A stretch of DNA of 34,761 nucleotides, taken from NCBI GenBank assembly GCA_902783985.1, contig CACZTI010000023.1:1-34761 (forward strand), in the 5' to 3' direction. A model generated the notes under the pieces. The model made no database searches, was not told the origin of the DNA, and saw only the letters and a list, made by a program, of their open reading frames with translations. This DNA comes from an uncultured Erysipelotrichaceae bacterium. Its GTDB lineage: Bacteria; Bacillota_I; Bacilli_A; RF39; UBA660. This document shows positions 17,901 to 26,394 of this stretch, piece after piece. The first letter of the stretch is position 1. Each line of letters starts with the position of its first letter. The position numbers and the translations under genes are program-made.

Positions 17901-20900
17901 AGGAAATAATTCATTTACCGTAATAAATAATGATAGCTATGTGTTGCCTTTTGCTCCTACTATTCCAAAGGTTGCATCTAAAGGCAGTGAAACAGGTTCT
18001 ACATCTAGAACAGATTGGTATAAGTCGACAGGTGCTTTCACTCCTTCACAATTGGCTATTGCAAGTAAAATTGATGATATTGAGGCAAGTATAAATAAAA
18101 ATGATAGTAAAGTGACAGAAGATGATTTTGATTATTTATTTGAACAGTCAAAGCTTCCAATTAAAATGAAAGATGAATTGTTAAAAACACTTCAGAAAAA
18201 TGGTTCAATAGTAAAAGATTATGCTTCTGATACATTACAAGACACGACTAGTAGTGATGAAAACCTATATCATATTGATACAATGCCATTATCAGAGATT
18301 CCTAAACGACAAGAAGCAATTGATAAGCTTGAAAAAGGTGAAAAATTAACAATTGGAGATAAAATTGCATTAGGTGGTCGTGATCATGTAGTCAAAGAAA
18401 TTGATGGTTATCAATTAAAGCCTGATCATGTATATAGAGTAACAGATATTAAAGCATGGGCTGAGTATGTTAAAAATGGTAAAATTGTCAGTAATAAACC
18501 AGAATTTAAGATTGGAGAGAATAATGGAGGAGTTGATTGGTATTTAGGTGGTGCTGCTAGTCCAACAGGAAAATATTCATCTGGTGCTGATACTATTGTT
18601 ATAGAGGCTCCTGCTGATAAAACATATTTTACCCCTTCTATTGATAATGGGTTGGGTATGGCTGATGATTATCATGTACGTCATATGAAATCATCCACTC
18701 AAGCGAATCCTGTTCCTTTGTCTATGGTAAAAGTAATAAAAGGACAAGATGTTATTGATAATTGGGAAAGTGTTGAAAGTTTTAAGAAAAATTTGGGTGA
18801 TGCAATTAGTAGTGTCATAACAAATCAAAATAATACATTTACAGTAAAAACAAAATATGGTGAAGAATTTACTATTACAAAAGATGGTTTGAATTCACAA
18901 AATTTTGAGTATGAAATAAAACAATTGAATGAACATCATGAGGCATTACTTGTTAATGATTGGCTTTTAAATCATATTGACAATATAGATTCATTAATAA
19001 TAAATGATAGTGAAAGACAGAAAAATATAGATAATTATATTGCAAAAATAGCGAAATATCTTGGTACAGATAGTGAAACATTTAAACAAGTATATGCTTC
19101 GACATTTAAAAGAATTATCGATGAATCTGATATCGGTATAAGAGTGTCAAATGATTCCTTACTTAAAATATTAACTAGTGGGGAAATAAAAAACAGTCAT
19201 ACTACAGAAAGTGAGAGGTTAGATACTTCAGAAGAAAGAAAACAACATGAAGAATACCTTTTTGGAATACCCAAAGAAATTGAAGGACAAGATTCTCCTA
19301 TTTATGGTATGGTTTTTCCTAAATATGATGAAAATGATTCAAAATCGGTACAGTTTTATAATTACGGACCTGGTTATTGGTATGGAAAGGGTAATGGTGA
19401 ATTAGATTATTCAACTGAAGCAGTTATTATTTTAAAAAAAGATGCTATTTTAGATTACACAACATTTACAAATGCTGATTCACTTGAGCATGGAAGAGAT
19501 CCTGAATTGTTAAGTAGGTATGGTGGAATACAAGCACCAACAAATGCGAAGAATCCAATTCAGACAAATAGCTGGTTTGGAATGGAAGGTATTAAAAGTA
19601 TAGAAGATTTGCGAAATGCAACATTATATAACTTTTCACCTCTAGAAAACCATGATACAGATGGATATATTGAAACTCAAATATATGGTAGATATAACCA
19701 TTCAATTGATAATATTGATCATGTGATATTTTTAAAAGCACCTAGTATGGAAGTTGTTAGTAAATTAAATGAGTTAGGTATTAAATATATAATTGCTCAT
19801 CATGAAGAAAATATACATAACAAATATACAGTTATAAATTCTAATGGTGAAGAAATAACAGTTGATGCTATTGGTGTAACTCGTGATGCAAATGGAGTTT
19901 ATCATGATGGTGTCATGTCCACGTTCAATGGAGTATTTACTGAAAGAGACAATGTTCAATTAGAATTTGGTGGTGAAAAAAGACATATAACAATTGGCGA
20001 TATTAGTGAAGCTCTCAATATCATGACAGACTTAATAACATTGAAAAAACCTACTAATTTATCAGAGACAATGCGTATAATACAAGAAACTGTTGATATG
20101 TATTTTGGTGATTATTCTTCATTAGAAACAAGATTTGGTATTTTTTCAAATAATTTATATGGTTATAAACCACGAGATAAAGTATCTGATTTTGCTCATC
20201 AAAATGCAGCTACTGGTATAGAAAGAAGTATGTTAGCTCAAAATTTATTAAAGCAATTGGGATATGATTCAACTTTTAAAATGTCAGAAATTGATCAAAA
20301 TGGTATTATTGCAAATCAAGCGTTTAATGTAATACATGATAACGGAAAATATTATATCTTTGATAGTGCGCAACCTACTCTTCGAAATGGTAAAATAGAT
20401 CCTATTGTTTGTGAAATATCTGCTGACGTGGCATTAAAAATGTTAGATCCATTGTCAAGTGATGGAGTTTCACTTTCAATAAGTAGAAATTATAATGCAT
20501 TAATACCTCGTTATTCTAATGTTATCTATGATGCTGGATGGCCAAGTGTTGAATATGGATATTCTGGAGGTGATTTTGTTACAGGATTTAATTTGAGAGC
20601 ATATAGAATGAGGGAAATGACTGATCTTCTAAGTATGCTTGGTAGTGCTGAAATAGATTTAAAAGAAAGAGTTAGTCATCAAATTAAAAATATAATTATA
20701 AATGACCCATTAATGTTACCTTCTTATATGTATAAACTTGATGATTTAATGCCAAGTGATAAATTAGATTTATTACAAATGGCATCAACAACAGATAAAT
20801 ATCAAACATTATTACACTCTTTTGATATATCTCAAGAATCTGATTTATATGTTAATCATAAAGAAGAATTAATGAAAATATATCAAAATATTTATAATCA

Positions 20901-23562
20901 AATTATTGAAGGCAAAATTGATTATCATCAATTTATAGATAGTACAGTTCCTGTATTTAAAGAATTAGATCCATTATATCCTATTAAAAACGATATTAAT
21001 GATGCAATTGATGGTGTACGTGAAGGTATGTATAGTTTTCGTAAAGGTCAGTCATTTATATATTTATTAGATTATTCAAAGGAAATATTAGACTATTCTA
21101 TTGAGAATAATATAACAATTAATGATAATATTATCATTTACTTATTAAAAGATGAGGTAGAAAATCCAGAGTCTTTAATAAAATTATTATCATCAGGAAA
21201 TTATGATCGAAGTGCTTTTGATATATTGGGAATGAGAATAATGGGTGATAAAAATTTAATAGCATTAGTAGCTAGTAATCATCCTGAATATTTAAATGGC
21301 TATGAATTTAATTTTTATTTAGATTTTAAAGAAAAAAATGATAATCTTGAAGATATAAAATTTATATTAGATAAAACTAAAAATATTGATGGTATAACTT
21401 ATACTATTAATGCTAATACTAATAATCAACACACGTCTGAGTTAAATGAATTTTTGAAGGAATTACATTCAATAGTTGGTGATAAATTATTAATAAGACC
21501 ATGGGGTAATACTAATTCAGCAACTCATACTTATACATATGATGATTTTATTTACAGAGATAGTATTATTGAGACATATGTTAGTGCATTAAGAGATAAA
21601 GTTGATGTAAATGGAAATATAAAATCATTATCACCATTTGAAAAATTTTTTGCAGCTTTTATTATAACTGAAAAATTTGCAAAGTATAATCTTGAGGGAT
21701 TTCGATATGATTCTGATTTAACAAGATCTGTTTATGAATTTATTAATAAACATGATAATAGACCAATTTGTTGTGCAGGATATGTAAGCTTTTTGCATGA
21801 ACTATTAGAAAGATTAGTTTATAGCGATGGTAAATTAAATCTTGCACATTGGTCTGTAAATTCCAAAAGCGAAACAAATGCTACTGTTGATTATGATAAT
21901 CATGATCGTTCATTAGCGTATTTAGAAGATTTAAAATATAAGTTAAATGCCATTTTTATGTCCGATCCAACATGGGATTCTAATAAATTTTTTGCTACAA
22001 GAAGTCCTGATTTTAGAAGGACAGTAGTTCGTCATTTATTAAAAACTCGTGATGAATTAAGCACCGAAAAATCTGATTTCAGTGATCCTTTACGTAATAT
22101 GCATATAGAAAGTGATGATGATATCAATCGAATAAGAATTGATTTAGGATTAGATGATTCTATTTCGAATGAGGAAATTATATCATTATTTAATCAAAAA
22201 ATAACTGATGAACAATTAATATATGCTTTATGTGCAATCAATCGTTTTGTTGAAAAAGGTGCTCCTATGGCAAAATCTAATTCAATTGGTCAAGATGGAT
22301 ATACTGTAGATGAATTTAATAGAGCTGTTTTATCACTTGGCTTAGAAGAGAAGTTTATATTTGATGAATCTTTAATTCATAAATCATTAGATGGAATAAT
22401 AAAATATTTAGATGATGAATATCATTTGGATAAATATGAAGCTGTTTGTTTAATAAATGAATACTTTACTAAACATAATACTTCAGATAGTAGATTAGTT
22501 TTATCTTTATCATCTGATAATCAAGTTGAATTAGATCATATGTATAGTACATTTTATGCGAAAGATTTAGATGTTCTTTTTAATCTTCCTGAAGATTTAG
22601 TTGATGAAGTTGTGAAAAAATTGAATTTAGGCTTATCAACGGAATCAATTATAACTCTTGGAAAATATGATTTAAGTAAATCTCTTGATGGAATATCTAT
22701 CCCATCTAGTACTGAATTAGATGAAATTGTTAAAATTAAACAAGCTCAAGCTCATGATGTTTTGATAGAGACAATGAAAACGGACTTTATTAATAAACAA
22801 AAAATGGAAAGACGTCAAAAAGCAGAAGAAGCAAGAATTAGGTTAGATGAAATTGCTAGAGAAAAAGGAATGACTTTAAAAGAGCTTGGCAAACAAACGG
22901 GAGATGTTGACCCTGAAATAAAGAGAATAGCTGATAGTTTAGCAGAAGAAGTAGCAGAAAAAGCTAAAAGTAATCAAAAAAGGTTTGAGAAACTTGTTAA
23001 AATATATGATAATGGTGAATTAAGTGGAAGAACATTTGAAAGTATTCAAGAGGGAATAAAAGATGGTACTATAACTGAATATCAAGTATTAGTTGGTCTT
23101 GATAGACAATTGAAAGAAGTTTCTAGTATTTCAAGAAAAATAATCGACTATGCTGAGAAACATGTGGATAACTCATTATCTGATGGTGCTAGTAGAGTAC
23201 ATGATAGTTTAAGATATACATTACTTATTGATGATGATCATTATGTTCAAAAGATTCATGAAGTAGTTGATGATTTACGAGATAAGGGATATATTGTTAA
23301 TGTTTCAAATCATTGGGGAAATCCTGCATATCAAGGCGTTAATGCTACAATAACTGATAGAGAAACATCATTTACTTTTGAACTTCAATTTCACACTGCT
23401 GAATCATTTGATGCTAAAGAAAGTGTTACACATACATATTATGAAATATTTAGAAATAAATATACAACTGCTGAAGAAAAAGATTTGGCAAATACCATTC
23501 AAATGTCAGCTCAAGAAGATGTTAGTGTACCTAAAGGTATAATTGGGGAAAAATTTGATTAA
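14944..23562 (+). CDS. Giant multidomain polymorphic toxin with C-terminal RelA/SpoT-like domain
   Basis: One uninterrupted frame of 2872 residues. By eye the layout is as follows. Residues 1-95 are a helical N-terminus, the likely secretion region. Residues 180-375 are long coiled coils. Hydrophobic Gly/Ala-rich segments lie near 530-555, 604-632 and 775-805, then a Pro/Glu and Ser/Gln linker runs to about 1100. Residues 1113-1285 and 1395-1625 resemble ADP-ribosyltransferase-like or phage-head-associated toxin domains. Residues 1690-1870 are a transglutaminase-like fold without the catalytic Cys and His. Residues 2150-2400 are a second such fold with C2277, H2320 and D2341. A coiled coil lies near 2610-2720. 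Residues 2720-2850 are RelA/SpoT-like: D2754 and R2757 in D-S-L-R-Y-T, Y2796 in N-P-A-Y-Q-G-V-N, and E2813 in F-E-L-Q-F-H-T. Context (WXG100-like and small helical partners upstream) points to type VII export. The domain names are inference from motifs; that it is a toxin is inference from architecture. Confidence 0.75.
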   Translation: MKVDNKGVDDGLVSVEAAHDLVKKAISNVENASSSLDSRLRGSISGFSGVISLLNSVSSTTLDVMIKCNEYISDTLKTVLFIQGLSPEVLGDITNADILGLGKGPINSDFLSDADIEAIKDKKGQEEYKKELVKRGYTEKDAERLINREISSSELYQEIYQEYCNGDSTRFQPLIESALLSNMYFVRDESSNRKTEIETSIAELETGKSAAKKESELYKKVVDGAKYDSKTKKYTYKDDNGVVHEFDQKSFDAFKVMQENAVTAEEAYSSDADKQIELYEQELKTIDADLSDTSKEDFSYRTIEDMDARLAEIEAREKEIDRKISYGHSGADALKNESAELEIERKKLLEIKESIASNISLILDNAKYTWQSDFEEKSGLDKEKTREITHFDNGGNIVVNIFGIEDGKYTFMDSDEYRGALLARMINGDATVIPDFQGSALNVVGDSQEFYFYGNERQLLFSEYRDWINASTDKGEDEAAVIYPQEKEIFNYICNTQGYAAGYEYLKGKESEFDARFHDIQVAEDTARAKSNPWLGAVSLFLAPIEAIVNAGKISTRKSSGQNLHYYDSYSSANTWNATISSDVHKQNDVLGYVYDTLYSTDRIMMASVATYATGGGMLGSIGVNALLYGAPTFTSSVYNAKVKNIDDDRAIRFALVSATARTLSTSYMLSKATGLEDTFNDLLTSGQAMSKISGIVSNSKILSSNPEFSKNLLLTAYCMGTQGAVSGQTAVIDQTLISAADILINGDMSDAQIKYNNYKMAHDGCSDFEAYMYVASDNMANSFSTFALAFGPGAILGGIKADGIIYHQKNSNQNINFEEAFEGIETPSLEPIEPEPSPDGWITVTPKSPSSDTYGENGGYYGYRRFGDYELMTSKSDNPDGTSGAAEVEYQYEIQLSLDENGNVVQTVNKIYVGGSNNGSSQGSIQQTKIVEVPSVTDQGSIQQIKPEMLEVATNPVTVDSTGVGVSNIANTVVNNNITIPGQSLGNNSFTVINNDSYVLPFAPTIPKVASKGSETGSTSRTDWYKSTGAFTPSQLAIASKIDDIEASINKNDSKVTEDDFDYLFEQSKLPIKMKDELLKTLQKNGSIVKDYASDTLQDTTSSDENLYHIDTMPLSEIPKRQEAIDKLEKGEKLTIGDKIALGGRDHVVKEIDGYQLKPDHVYRVTDIKAWAEYVKNGKIVSNKPEFKIGENNGGVDWYLGGAASPTGKYSSGADTIVIEAPADKTYFTPSIDNGLGMADDYHVRHMKSSTQANPVPLSMVKVIKGQDVIDNWESVESFKKNLGDAISSVITNQNNTFTVKTKYGEEFTITKDGLNSQNFEYEIKQLNEHHEALLVNDWLLNHIDNIDSLIINDSERQKNIDNYIAKIAKYLGTDSETFKQVYASTFKRIIDESDIGIRVSNDSLLKILTSGEIKNSHTTESERLDTSEERKQHEEYLFGIPKEIEGQDSPIYGMVFPKYDENDSKSVQFYNYGPGYWYGKGNGELDYSTEAVIILKKDAILDYTTFTNADSLEHGRDPELLSRYGGIQAPTNAKNPIQTNSWFGMEGIKSIEDLRNATLYNFSPLENHDTDGYIETQIYGRYNHSIDNIDHVIFLKAPSMEVVSKLNELGIKYIIAHHEENIHNKYTVINSNGEEITVDAIGVTRDANGVYHDGVMSTFNGVFTERDNVQLEFGGEKRHITIGDISEALNIMTDLITLKKPTNLSETMRIIQETVDMYFGDYSSLETRFGIFSNNLYGYKPRDKVSDFAHQNAATGIERSMLAQNLLKQLGYDSTFKMSEIDQNGIIANQAFNVIHDNGKYYIFDSAQPTLRNGKIDPIVCEISADVALKMLDPLSSDGVSLSISRNYNALIPRYSNVIYDAGWPSVEYGYSGGDFVTGFNLRAYRMREMTDLLSMLGSAEIDLKERVSHQIKNIIINDPLMLPSYMYKLDDLMPSDKLDLLQMASTTDKYQTLLHSFDISQESDLYVNHKEELMKIYQNIYNQIIEGKIDYHQFIDSTVPVFKELDPLYPIKNDINDAIDGVREGMYSFRKGQSFIYLLDYSKEILDYSIENNITINDNIIIYLLKDEVENPESLIKLLSSGNYDRSAFDILGMRIMGDKNLIALVASNHPEYLNGYEFNFYLDFKEKNDNLEDIKFILDKTKNIDGITYTINANTNNQHTSELNEFLKELHSIVGDKLLIRPWGNTNSATHTYTYDDFIYRDSIIETYVSALRDKVDVNGNIKSLSPFEKFFAAFIITEKFAKYNLEGFRYDSDLTRSVYEFINKHDNRPICCAGYVSFLHELLERLVYSDGKLNLAHWSVNSKSETNATVDYDNHDRSLAYLEDLKYKLNAIFMSDPTWDSNKFFATRSPDFRRTVVRHLLKTRDELSTEKSDFSDPLRNMHIESDDDINRIRIDLGLDDSISNEEIISLFNQKITDEQLIYALCAINRFVEKGAPMAKSNSIGQDGYTVDEFNRAVLSLGLEEKFIFDESLIHKSLDGIIKYLDDEYHLDKYEAVCLINEYFTKHNTSDSRLVLSLSSDNQVELDHMYSTFYAKDLDVLFNLPEDLVDEVVKKLNLGLSTESIITLGKYDLSKSLDGISIPSSTELDEIVKIKQAQAHDVLIETMKTDFINKQKMERRQKAEEARIRLDEIAREKGMTLKELGKQTGDVDPEIKRIADSLAEEVAEKAKSNQKRFEKLVKIYDNGELSGRTFESIQEGIKDGTITEYQVLVGLDRQLKEVSSISRKIIDYAEKHVDNSLSDGASRVHDSLRYTLLIDDDHYVQKIHEVVDDLRDKGYIVNVSNHWGNPAYQGVNATITDRETSFTFELQFHTAESFDAKESVTHTYYEIFRNKYTTAEEKDLANTIQMSAQEDVSVPKGIIGEKFD

Positions 23563-23574
23563 ATGGAGGTAAAA

Positions 23575-23790
23575 ATGGAATACAAATATTATAAAATAGA
23601 AAATGGATATTATTTTAGATATAATCCAGAAATTAATCATTTTGAGATACTAAAAAATGATTGTTGGGAAAATGATGAATCATTAATGTCTTTATTTCTT
23701 GATCCATTAGGAGGATATAGAGAAATAGAAGATAAAAGTATGATTATTTCATTGATGAATCGACCTCATGTTGATGAAAAAATTAAATAA
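23575..23790 (+). CDS. Small protein, candidate immunity protein
   Basis: A 71-residue soluble, acidic, aromatic-rich protein starting 12 bases after the toxin stop. It shows Y-Y-K-I-E-N-G-Y-Y-F-R-Y-N-P near the start and D-P-L-G-G-Y-R-E-I-E further on. GGAGGT at 23566-23571 selects ATG 23575 over the in-frame ATG at 23563. I do not recognise a family. Position directly behind a polymorphic toxin and before a terminator is that of an immunity gene. No hydrolase motif that could degrade alarmones is visible, so if it protects, it would more likely bind and block the toxin. Function is inference. Confidence 0.6.
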   Translation: MEYKYYKIENGYYFRYNPEINHFEILKNDCWENDESLMSLFLDPLGGYREIEDKSMIISLMNRPHVDEKIK

Positions 23791-23822
23791 TATTAATAAC
23801 TAGATATTTTAGGTTGTTAATA

Positions 23823-23858
23823 AATGGATATGTTATGTTTACATATCCATTTTTTTTC
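23823..23858 (+). terminator. Intrinsic terminator of the toxin operon
   Basis: ATGGATATGT (23824-23833) pairs with ACATATCCAT (23841-23850) around a 7-base loop, followed by seven T (23851-23857). It separates the toxin locus from the DUF2207 gene. Confidence 0.9.
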
Positions 23859-23929
23859 TTGTTATATTAACAAAAAAATAATGACTTTTATTGTTTTTTT
23901 TGATAAACTATATCTATGTGGGTGATCTT

Positions 23930-25588
23930 ATGAAAAAAATATTTTATTTATTAACATTTATTTTTACATTTAGTTTTATTAATGTATATGCTAAAGGTGA
24001 TATCTACAAAATAGATATGAATATTTATTTAGAAGAAAATGGAGATATGAAAGTATCAGAGGTTTGGGATGTTAAAGCAGATGATGGTAGTGAATGGTTT
24101 AAACAAATATTGAATTTAAATAATCAAGAAATAAAAGATTATAAGGTGTTTATGGATGGAATGCCATTAACATATAAAGAGTGGGATATAAATGAAAGTT
24201 TAAGTGAAAAGAAGGGATACTACGGAAGAAGAATAGTTGATAATGGATATGAACTTAACTTTGGCAAATATGACTATAATAGACATAGTTTTAATATTAG
24301 TTATACTCTTACAAATGCTATTTTTAACACAGGAGATGCTCAGGTATTAATTGGACAAATAATTAATAAAATGCCAGGTCATAATTTTAAAGATTTTAGT
24401 GTGGTTATATCAAGTTTTTATAGTTTTCCAGATAATCTTGATGTTTGGGGAACAGGTTATAAAGGATTATCTTATGTAGATAATGGGAAAATATATTTAT
24501 CAAATGTAGAAAATCCAGAAATGGGAGAAGATAGTTATGTCAGTGTTCTTGTTAAATTTCCTTTAAATACTTTTAAAACAGATTATGTTGATACTAGATA
24601 CGAGAATTTTGAAAATGTAAAAAGTGCTTTTATGGAAGGAACATTTGTCTATAAAGAAAGTTTATTAAAAAGAATATTATCAGTTGTTCTTCCAATTGCA
24701 GGTTTTTTAGGTATATCAGGTTTAGTTTTTTATTTTGCAAGATTAAATGGATATGGATATAAAGATAATAAAAAAATAAATAAAAAGGATACTCCTGCTT
24801 TTCGGGATATTCCATGTAATAAAGATATTTTTTATGCTAATTCTTTAATTAAATTAAATAATTTTAATTATAAAGAAACAAATATATTTGGAGCAGTTAT
24901 TCTAAAATGGGTTAAAGAAGATAGAGTTAAATTTATTAAGGAAGAGAAGAATGGTTTGTTTAAAAATAAAGAAAGTTATTCGATTGATTTAAGTAGTAAA
25001 AAAACATTTAATAATAAGGCTGAACAAAAGATATTCGATATGATGTATGAAGCAAGTGGTGATGGTATCTTAGAATCTAACGAACTTAAGAAATGGGCAA
25101 GAATGAATGCTGAAGAATTTATGAATACTTTTAAAAAAGTTGAAGAAATGGGTATTGATAAATTAAAAGAAGAAAAACATATTTATAAAAGAAATAATAA
25201 GAACGAATGTAAATCAAAAAATGTAATGGATGATAAGATGTATGAAGATTCCAAAAGATTATTGGGATTAAAAATATTTTTGGATGAGTTTTCTAATATT
25301 AAAGAAAGAGAAACAATAGAAGTAAAACTATGGGATGAATATTTGATGTTTGCATATCTTTTTGGTATTGCAGATAAAGTATTTGATCAGTTAAAGAAAT
25401 TATATCCAGAGATTATTGAACAAAATATTGATACATATAATAGTGTTTTAATGGCACAAACATTTTCAAGAGATACAATTAATTCAGCTGTAGCTGCTGC
25501 TAGAAACTATTCTGCTGGTGGAGGAGGATTCTCAACCGGTGGTGGTGGAGGCGGAGGCTTCGGTGGTGGAGTCTCTGGTGGACGATAA
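23930..25588 (+). CDS. DUF2207 family membrane protein
   Basis: The 552-residue product has a signal peptide (MKKIFYLLTFIFTFSFINVYA). An extracellular beta-rich domain follows (residues about 25-225, with N-I-Y-L-E-E-N-G-D-M-K-V-S-E-V-W-D near the start). One clear transmembrane segment lies at about 245-270 (V-V-L-P-I-A-G-F-L-G-I-S-G-L-V-F-Y), then a cytoplasmic part. The C-terminus is a Gly-rich tail with a run of Gly and Ser. This is the typical DUF2207 layout; the function of the family is not established. ATG 23930, with GGGTGAT at 23920-23926, is preferred over the earlier TTG frame opening at 23891, which would precede the signal peptide. The common partner gene lemA is not next to it. 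Confidence 0.88.
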   Translation: MKKIFYLLTFIFTFSFINVYAKGDIYKIDMNIYLEENGDMKVSEVWDVKADDGSEWFKQILNLNNQEIKDYKVFMDGMPLTYKEWDINESLSEKKGYYGRRIVDNGYELNFGKYDYNRHSFNISYTLTNAIFNTGDAQVLIGQIINKMPGHNFKDFSVVISSFYSFPDNLDVWGTGYKGLSYVDNGKIYLSNVENPEMGEDSYVSVLVKFPLNTFKTDYVDTRYENFENVKSAFMEGTFVYKESLLKRILSVVLPIAGFLGISGLVFYFARLNGYGYKDNKKINKKDTPAFRDIPCNKDIFYANSLIKLNNFNYKETNIFGAVILKWVKEDRVKFIKEEKNGLFKNKESYSIDLSSKKTFNNKAEQKIFDMMYEASGDGILESNELKKWARMNAEEFMNTFKKVEEMGIDKLKEEKHIYKRNNKNECKSKNVMDDKMYEDSKRLLGLKIFLDEFSNIKERETIEVKLWDEYLMFAYLFGIADKVFDQLKKLYPEIIEQNIDTYNSVLMAQTFSRDTINSAVAAARNYSAGGGGFSTGGGGGGGFGGGVSGGR

Positions 25589-25606
25589 AATTTTTTAGGG
25601 GGATTT

Positions 25607-26293
25607 ATGGAAAATAAGATTTATAAATATTTATGGAAGATGTCTTTATATATTAATCAAAATAAATTAAATTTGAGTGATAAAAAAGATGGTCTTTCTG
25701 TAATGGATCAATGGATAATTGAAAAATGTAGATTAATAATAAAAAAATATCTTGATAACATTAAAGATAATAAATTAGATGAAGCTAAAGAATTACTTGA
25801 CAATTTCTTTATAAATGATTTTTACAAACTTTATAGATTAGTTTTCGAAAATAAAATAAAAAGTAGTAAAGATTTTGAAACTAGTGAAAATGTATTATTA
25901 AATGTTTATCTTGAAATATTAAAAATGTATTTTATATATTATCCAAATATTATTAAGTTTATATATTCTAATTTATATCACAATTCAAGAAATTCACTTT
26001 ACAATGATAATTTAAATGGATATTATTTTAATGAAACTGTATTGTCTTTTGGAGAAGATATCAAAAATATTTTTATAGATATAACTAAGTTTAGAATGGA
26101 AACTAATATATCTAAAAAAGGAGTAATTGATAGTGTAACATTAGGTATAAAAAAAGATGATGCCATGTTATTTTCTAATTCACTTAATGATATATTAAAA
26201 CTTATTAATGCTAAAAATGTAAATATTGATTTTGGTAATGAAACATATGTTGAATCGATATCTAATGATAAAATTAATGTAAAGAAAAGATAG
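25607..26293 (+). CDS. Stand-alone valyl-tRNA synthetase anticodon-binding-domain-like protein
   Basis: I read this 228-residue protein as the anticodon-binding helical domain of class Ia (valyl-type) tRNA synthetases without the catalytic part. Matching points in order are K-Y-L-W-K-M-S near residue 10 (valyl enzymes have K-L-W-N-A-S), M-D-Q-W-I at 33-37 (usual D-K-W-I), and F-F-I-N-D-F-Y at 67-73 (usual F-x-W-D-D-F-C). Further on are I-K-F-I-Y-S-N-L-Y (usual F-I-T-E-E-I-W-Q-N-L), then F-R-M-E-T-N-I-S near 162-169 (usual V-R-x-E-x-N-x-P), with a terminal alpha+beta piece ending in A-K-N-V-N-I-D. HIGH and KMSKS signatures and the C-terminal coiled coil are absent. GGGGG before the ATG and its own terminator suggest a real gene, 18 bases after the DUF2207 gene. 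Possible roles are tRNA binding or a regulatory paralogue; decay from a full enzyme is less likely since the frame is intact. Confidence 0.7.
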   Translation: MENKIYKYLWKMSLYINQNKLNLSDKKDGLSVMDQWIIEKCRLIIKKYLDNIKDNKLDEAKELLDNFFINDFYKLYRLVFENKIKSSKDFETSENVLLNVYLEILKMYFIYYPNIIKFIYSNLYHNSRNSLYNDNLNGYYFNETVLSFGEDIKNIFIDITKFRMETNISKKGVIDSVTLGIKKDDAMLFSNSLNDILKLINAKNVNIDFGNETYVESISNDKINVKKR

Positions 26294-26322
26294 GGAAAAT
26301 GAATCTATTTTCTCTTTTTTTT
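26292..26322 (+). terminator. Intrinsic terminator
   Basis: AGGGAAAAT (26292-26300) pairs with ATTTTCTCT (26307-26315) with one G-T pair and a 6-base loop, followed by T to 26322. It starts within the stop codon of the preceding gene. Confidence 0.85.
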
Positions 26323-26341
26323 ATAAATATTAACAAATTAA

Positions 26342-26370
26342 TTGTTAGAATTGTTTATAAATGTTATAAT
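26342..26370 (+). promoter_or_regulatory. Promoter of rnr
   Basis: TTGTTA (26342-26347), a 17-base spacer, and a perfect TATAAT (26365-26370) with a TG one base upstream (extended -10). The start would lie about 18 bases before the rnr ATG. Confidence 0.7.
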
Positions 26371-26394
26371 ATTTAGTAGATTGGATGTGGGATT

